Shown: piece by piece, positions 33,067 to 33,914 of the stretch
How positions within the stretch are numbered: the first letter of the stretch is position 1
Layout: the number at the start of each line of letters is the position of its first letter
From: a bacterium
GTDB lineage: Bacteria; Armatimonadota; Chthonomonadetes; Chthonomonadales; CAJBBX01
Assembly: GCA_021811565.1 (NCBI GenBank)
Contig: JAJZOL010000026.1
Span: 1 to 33,914, forward strand
Direction of reading: 5' to 3'
Length of the DNA stretch: 33,914 bases
Translations under genes and position numbers: made by a program
Notes under the pieces: model-generated
The model's database searches: none
Told to the model about the DNA's origin: nothing
Seen by the model: only the letters and a program-made list of their open reading frames with translations

Positions 33067-33914
33067 ATGGAGAGTGAAAATTCGAAGACGGATAATTCGC
33101 GCAAAGCTTTTGGTCGAAAGCGTGAGGGAGTTTCCTTTCCTGCTCCGCCATTTCGTGCGGGTATGCCTGAAGGCTATGCCGCCACGCTGAACGAGATCAA
33201 GCGGCGGATTCGGACGGAGCGGCTTCGTGTAGTCCTTTCCGCCAATGCGGCCATGATACTGATGTATTGGGAAATCGGCAGGATGATCCTGGATCGGCAG
33301 GAAGATCAAGGATGGGGCGCCAAGGTTATTGATCGTTTATCCTTGGATCTGCGCGAAGCGTTCCCTGAGATGCATGGGTTGTCCTCCCGCAATCTCAAGT
33401 ACATGCGCACTTTCGCTGAAGCCTGGCCGGATCATGAAATTGTGCAACGTGTCATTGCACAAATGCCGTGGCGTCAGAACATCGCTCTTCTCGAAAAGCT
33501 CGATGATGCACCAACTCGACTGTGGTATGCGCGACAGACAATTGAAAATGGATGGTCGCAGCCCGTCCTCTGCATGCAAATCGAGAGTCGCGCACACCTC
33601 CGGCAAGGCAAAACCGTCAACAACTTTGCTTTGACCCTGCCACCAGCCGATTCAGATATCGCGGGACAGATTTTCAAGGATCCGTACCTTTTCGATTTTC
33701 TCGGAACCGCCGATCCAAGGCGAGAGGCGGAAATCGAAAAGGCTCTGGTGGATCACATCCAGAGGTTTCTGCTCGAGCTGGGGGCGGGGTTCGCTTTCGT
33801 CGGGCGGCAGGTGCATCTGCAGTTCTCCAGCTCCGACTACTATCTTGACCTGCTCTTTTACCATCTCAAATTGCGTTGCTTTGTGGTCGTGGAACTCAAA
33901 GCCGTGCCCTTCCA
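33067..33914 (+). CDS. DUF1016/YhcG-family PDDEXK nuclease, partial at right edge
   Basis: An open frame from ATG 33067 (GGAGGA eight bases upstream) to the window end with no stop, so it is absent from the ORF track. After a polar N-terminus of about 40 residues, the DUF1016 helical domain begins (YAATLNEIKRRIRTERLRVVLSANAAMILMYWEIGRMI), then SSRNLKYMRTFAEAWP and MPWRQNIALLEKLDD...RLWYARQTIENGWS. The nuclease domain follows: LGAGFAFVGRQVHLQFSSSDYYLDLLFYHLKLRCFVVVELK, with the PDDEXK Asp and ExK in place. The family is commonly found in type I restriction-modification loci next to hsdS and hsdR. About 280 residues are visible; roughly 60-80 are probably missing. Confidence 0.9.
   Translation, partial: MESENSKTDNSRKAFGRKREGVSFPAPPFRAGMPEGYAATLNEIKRRIRTERLRVVLSANAAMILMYWEIGRMILDRQEDQGWGAKVIDRLSLDLREAFPEMHGLSSRNLKYMRTFAEAWPDHEIVQRVIAQMPWRQNIALLEKLDDAPTRLWYARQTIENGWSQPVLCMQIESRAHLRQGKTVNNFALTLPPADSDIAGQIFKDPYLFDFLGTADPRREAEIEKALVDHIQRFLLELGAGFAFVGRQVHLQFSSSDYYLDLLFYHLKLRCFVVVELKAVPF

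Noticed and set aside
33000-33077. 25-codon ORF (MSWVSKTSWF...) overlapping the DUF1016 start
   Set aside because: Weak, distant ribosome site and no similarity; a leader peptide is possible but unsupported.

Overview
The window looks like a chromosomal segment of a diderm (Gram-negative-type) bacterium of moderate GC. It carries a lipid A and outer-membrane biogenesis cluster (lpxD-lpxC-fabZ-lpxA-lpxB with bamA, tamB and Skp/OmpH genes) but none of the usual proteobacterial neighbours (rseP, dnaE, rnhB). The separate lpxC and fabZ genes, the DUF374 acyltransferase, the YncE/phosphoesterase fusion and the NAGPA-type protein suggest a non-proteobacterial lineage such as Armatimonadota. That placement is a guess from gene content, not a proof.

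Layout: (1) 1-3.3 kb, plus strand: a secreted YVTN-propeller/phosphoesterase protein, convergent with the next block. (2) 3.3-21.8 kb, all minus strand, read from right to left: lipA, tamB, an ECF sigma factor, bamA, ompH/skp, a second Skp-like gene, lpxD, lpxC, fabZ, lpxA, lpxB; then a 245-bp gap with its own probable promoter, an MsbA-type ABC exporter and a DUF374 acyltransferase. Together these make the lipid A precursor, flip it, and chaperone and insert outer-membrane proteins. A good promoter (TTGACC-17-TAAACT) with a perfect palindrome over its -10 lies just upstream of lipA. (3) 21.8-25.1 kb, plus strand: a long structured intergenic region and an ADP-forming acyl-CoA synthetase fused to a GNAT acetyltransferase, followed by a clear terminator. 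(4) 25.1-29.2 kb: a TPR/zinc-ribbon protein (+), a secreted phosphodiester-glycosidase protein (-) with its own promoter, and an APH-type kinase (-). (5) 29.2 kb to the end, plus strand: a defence-type accessory region. It contains type I hsdM, a truncated AlbA_2-type gene, about 500 bp of degenerate sequence, a probable hsdS tail remnant, an unrecognised 274-aa protein overlapping a PIN-domain RNase gene, and the start of a DUF1016/YhcG PDDEXK nuclease that runs off the window.

The best candidate for an undescribed system is the 274-aa protein plus PIN pair embedded in the eroded type I restriction-modification operon. A second lead is a structured repeat (core GTGGCTANTATC) found upstream of both the lipA operon and the msbA operon. 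A third is the ECF sigma factor placed inside the tamB-bamA operon with no visible anti-sigma gene.
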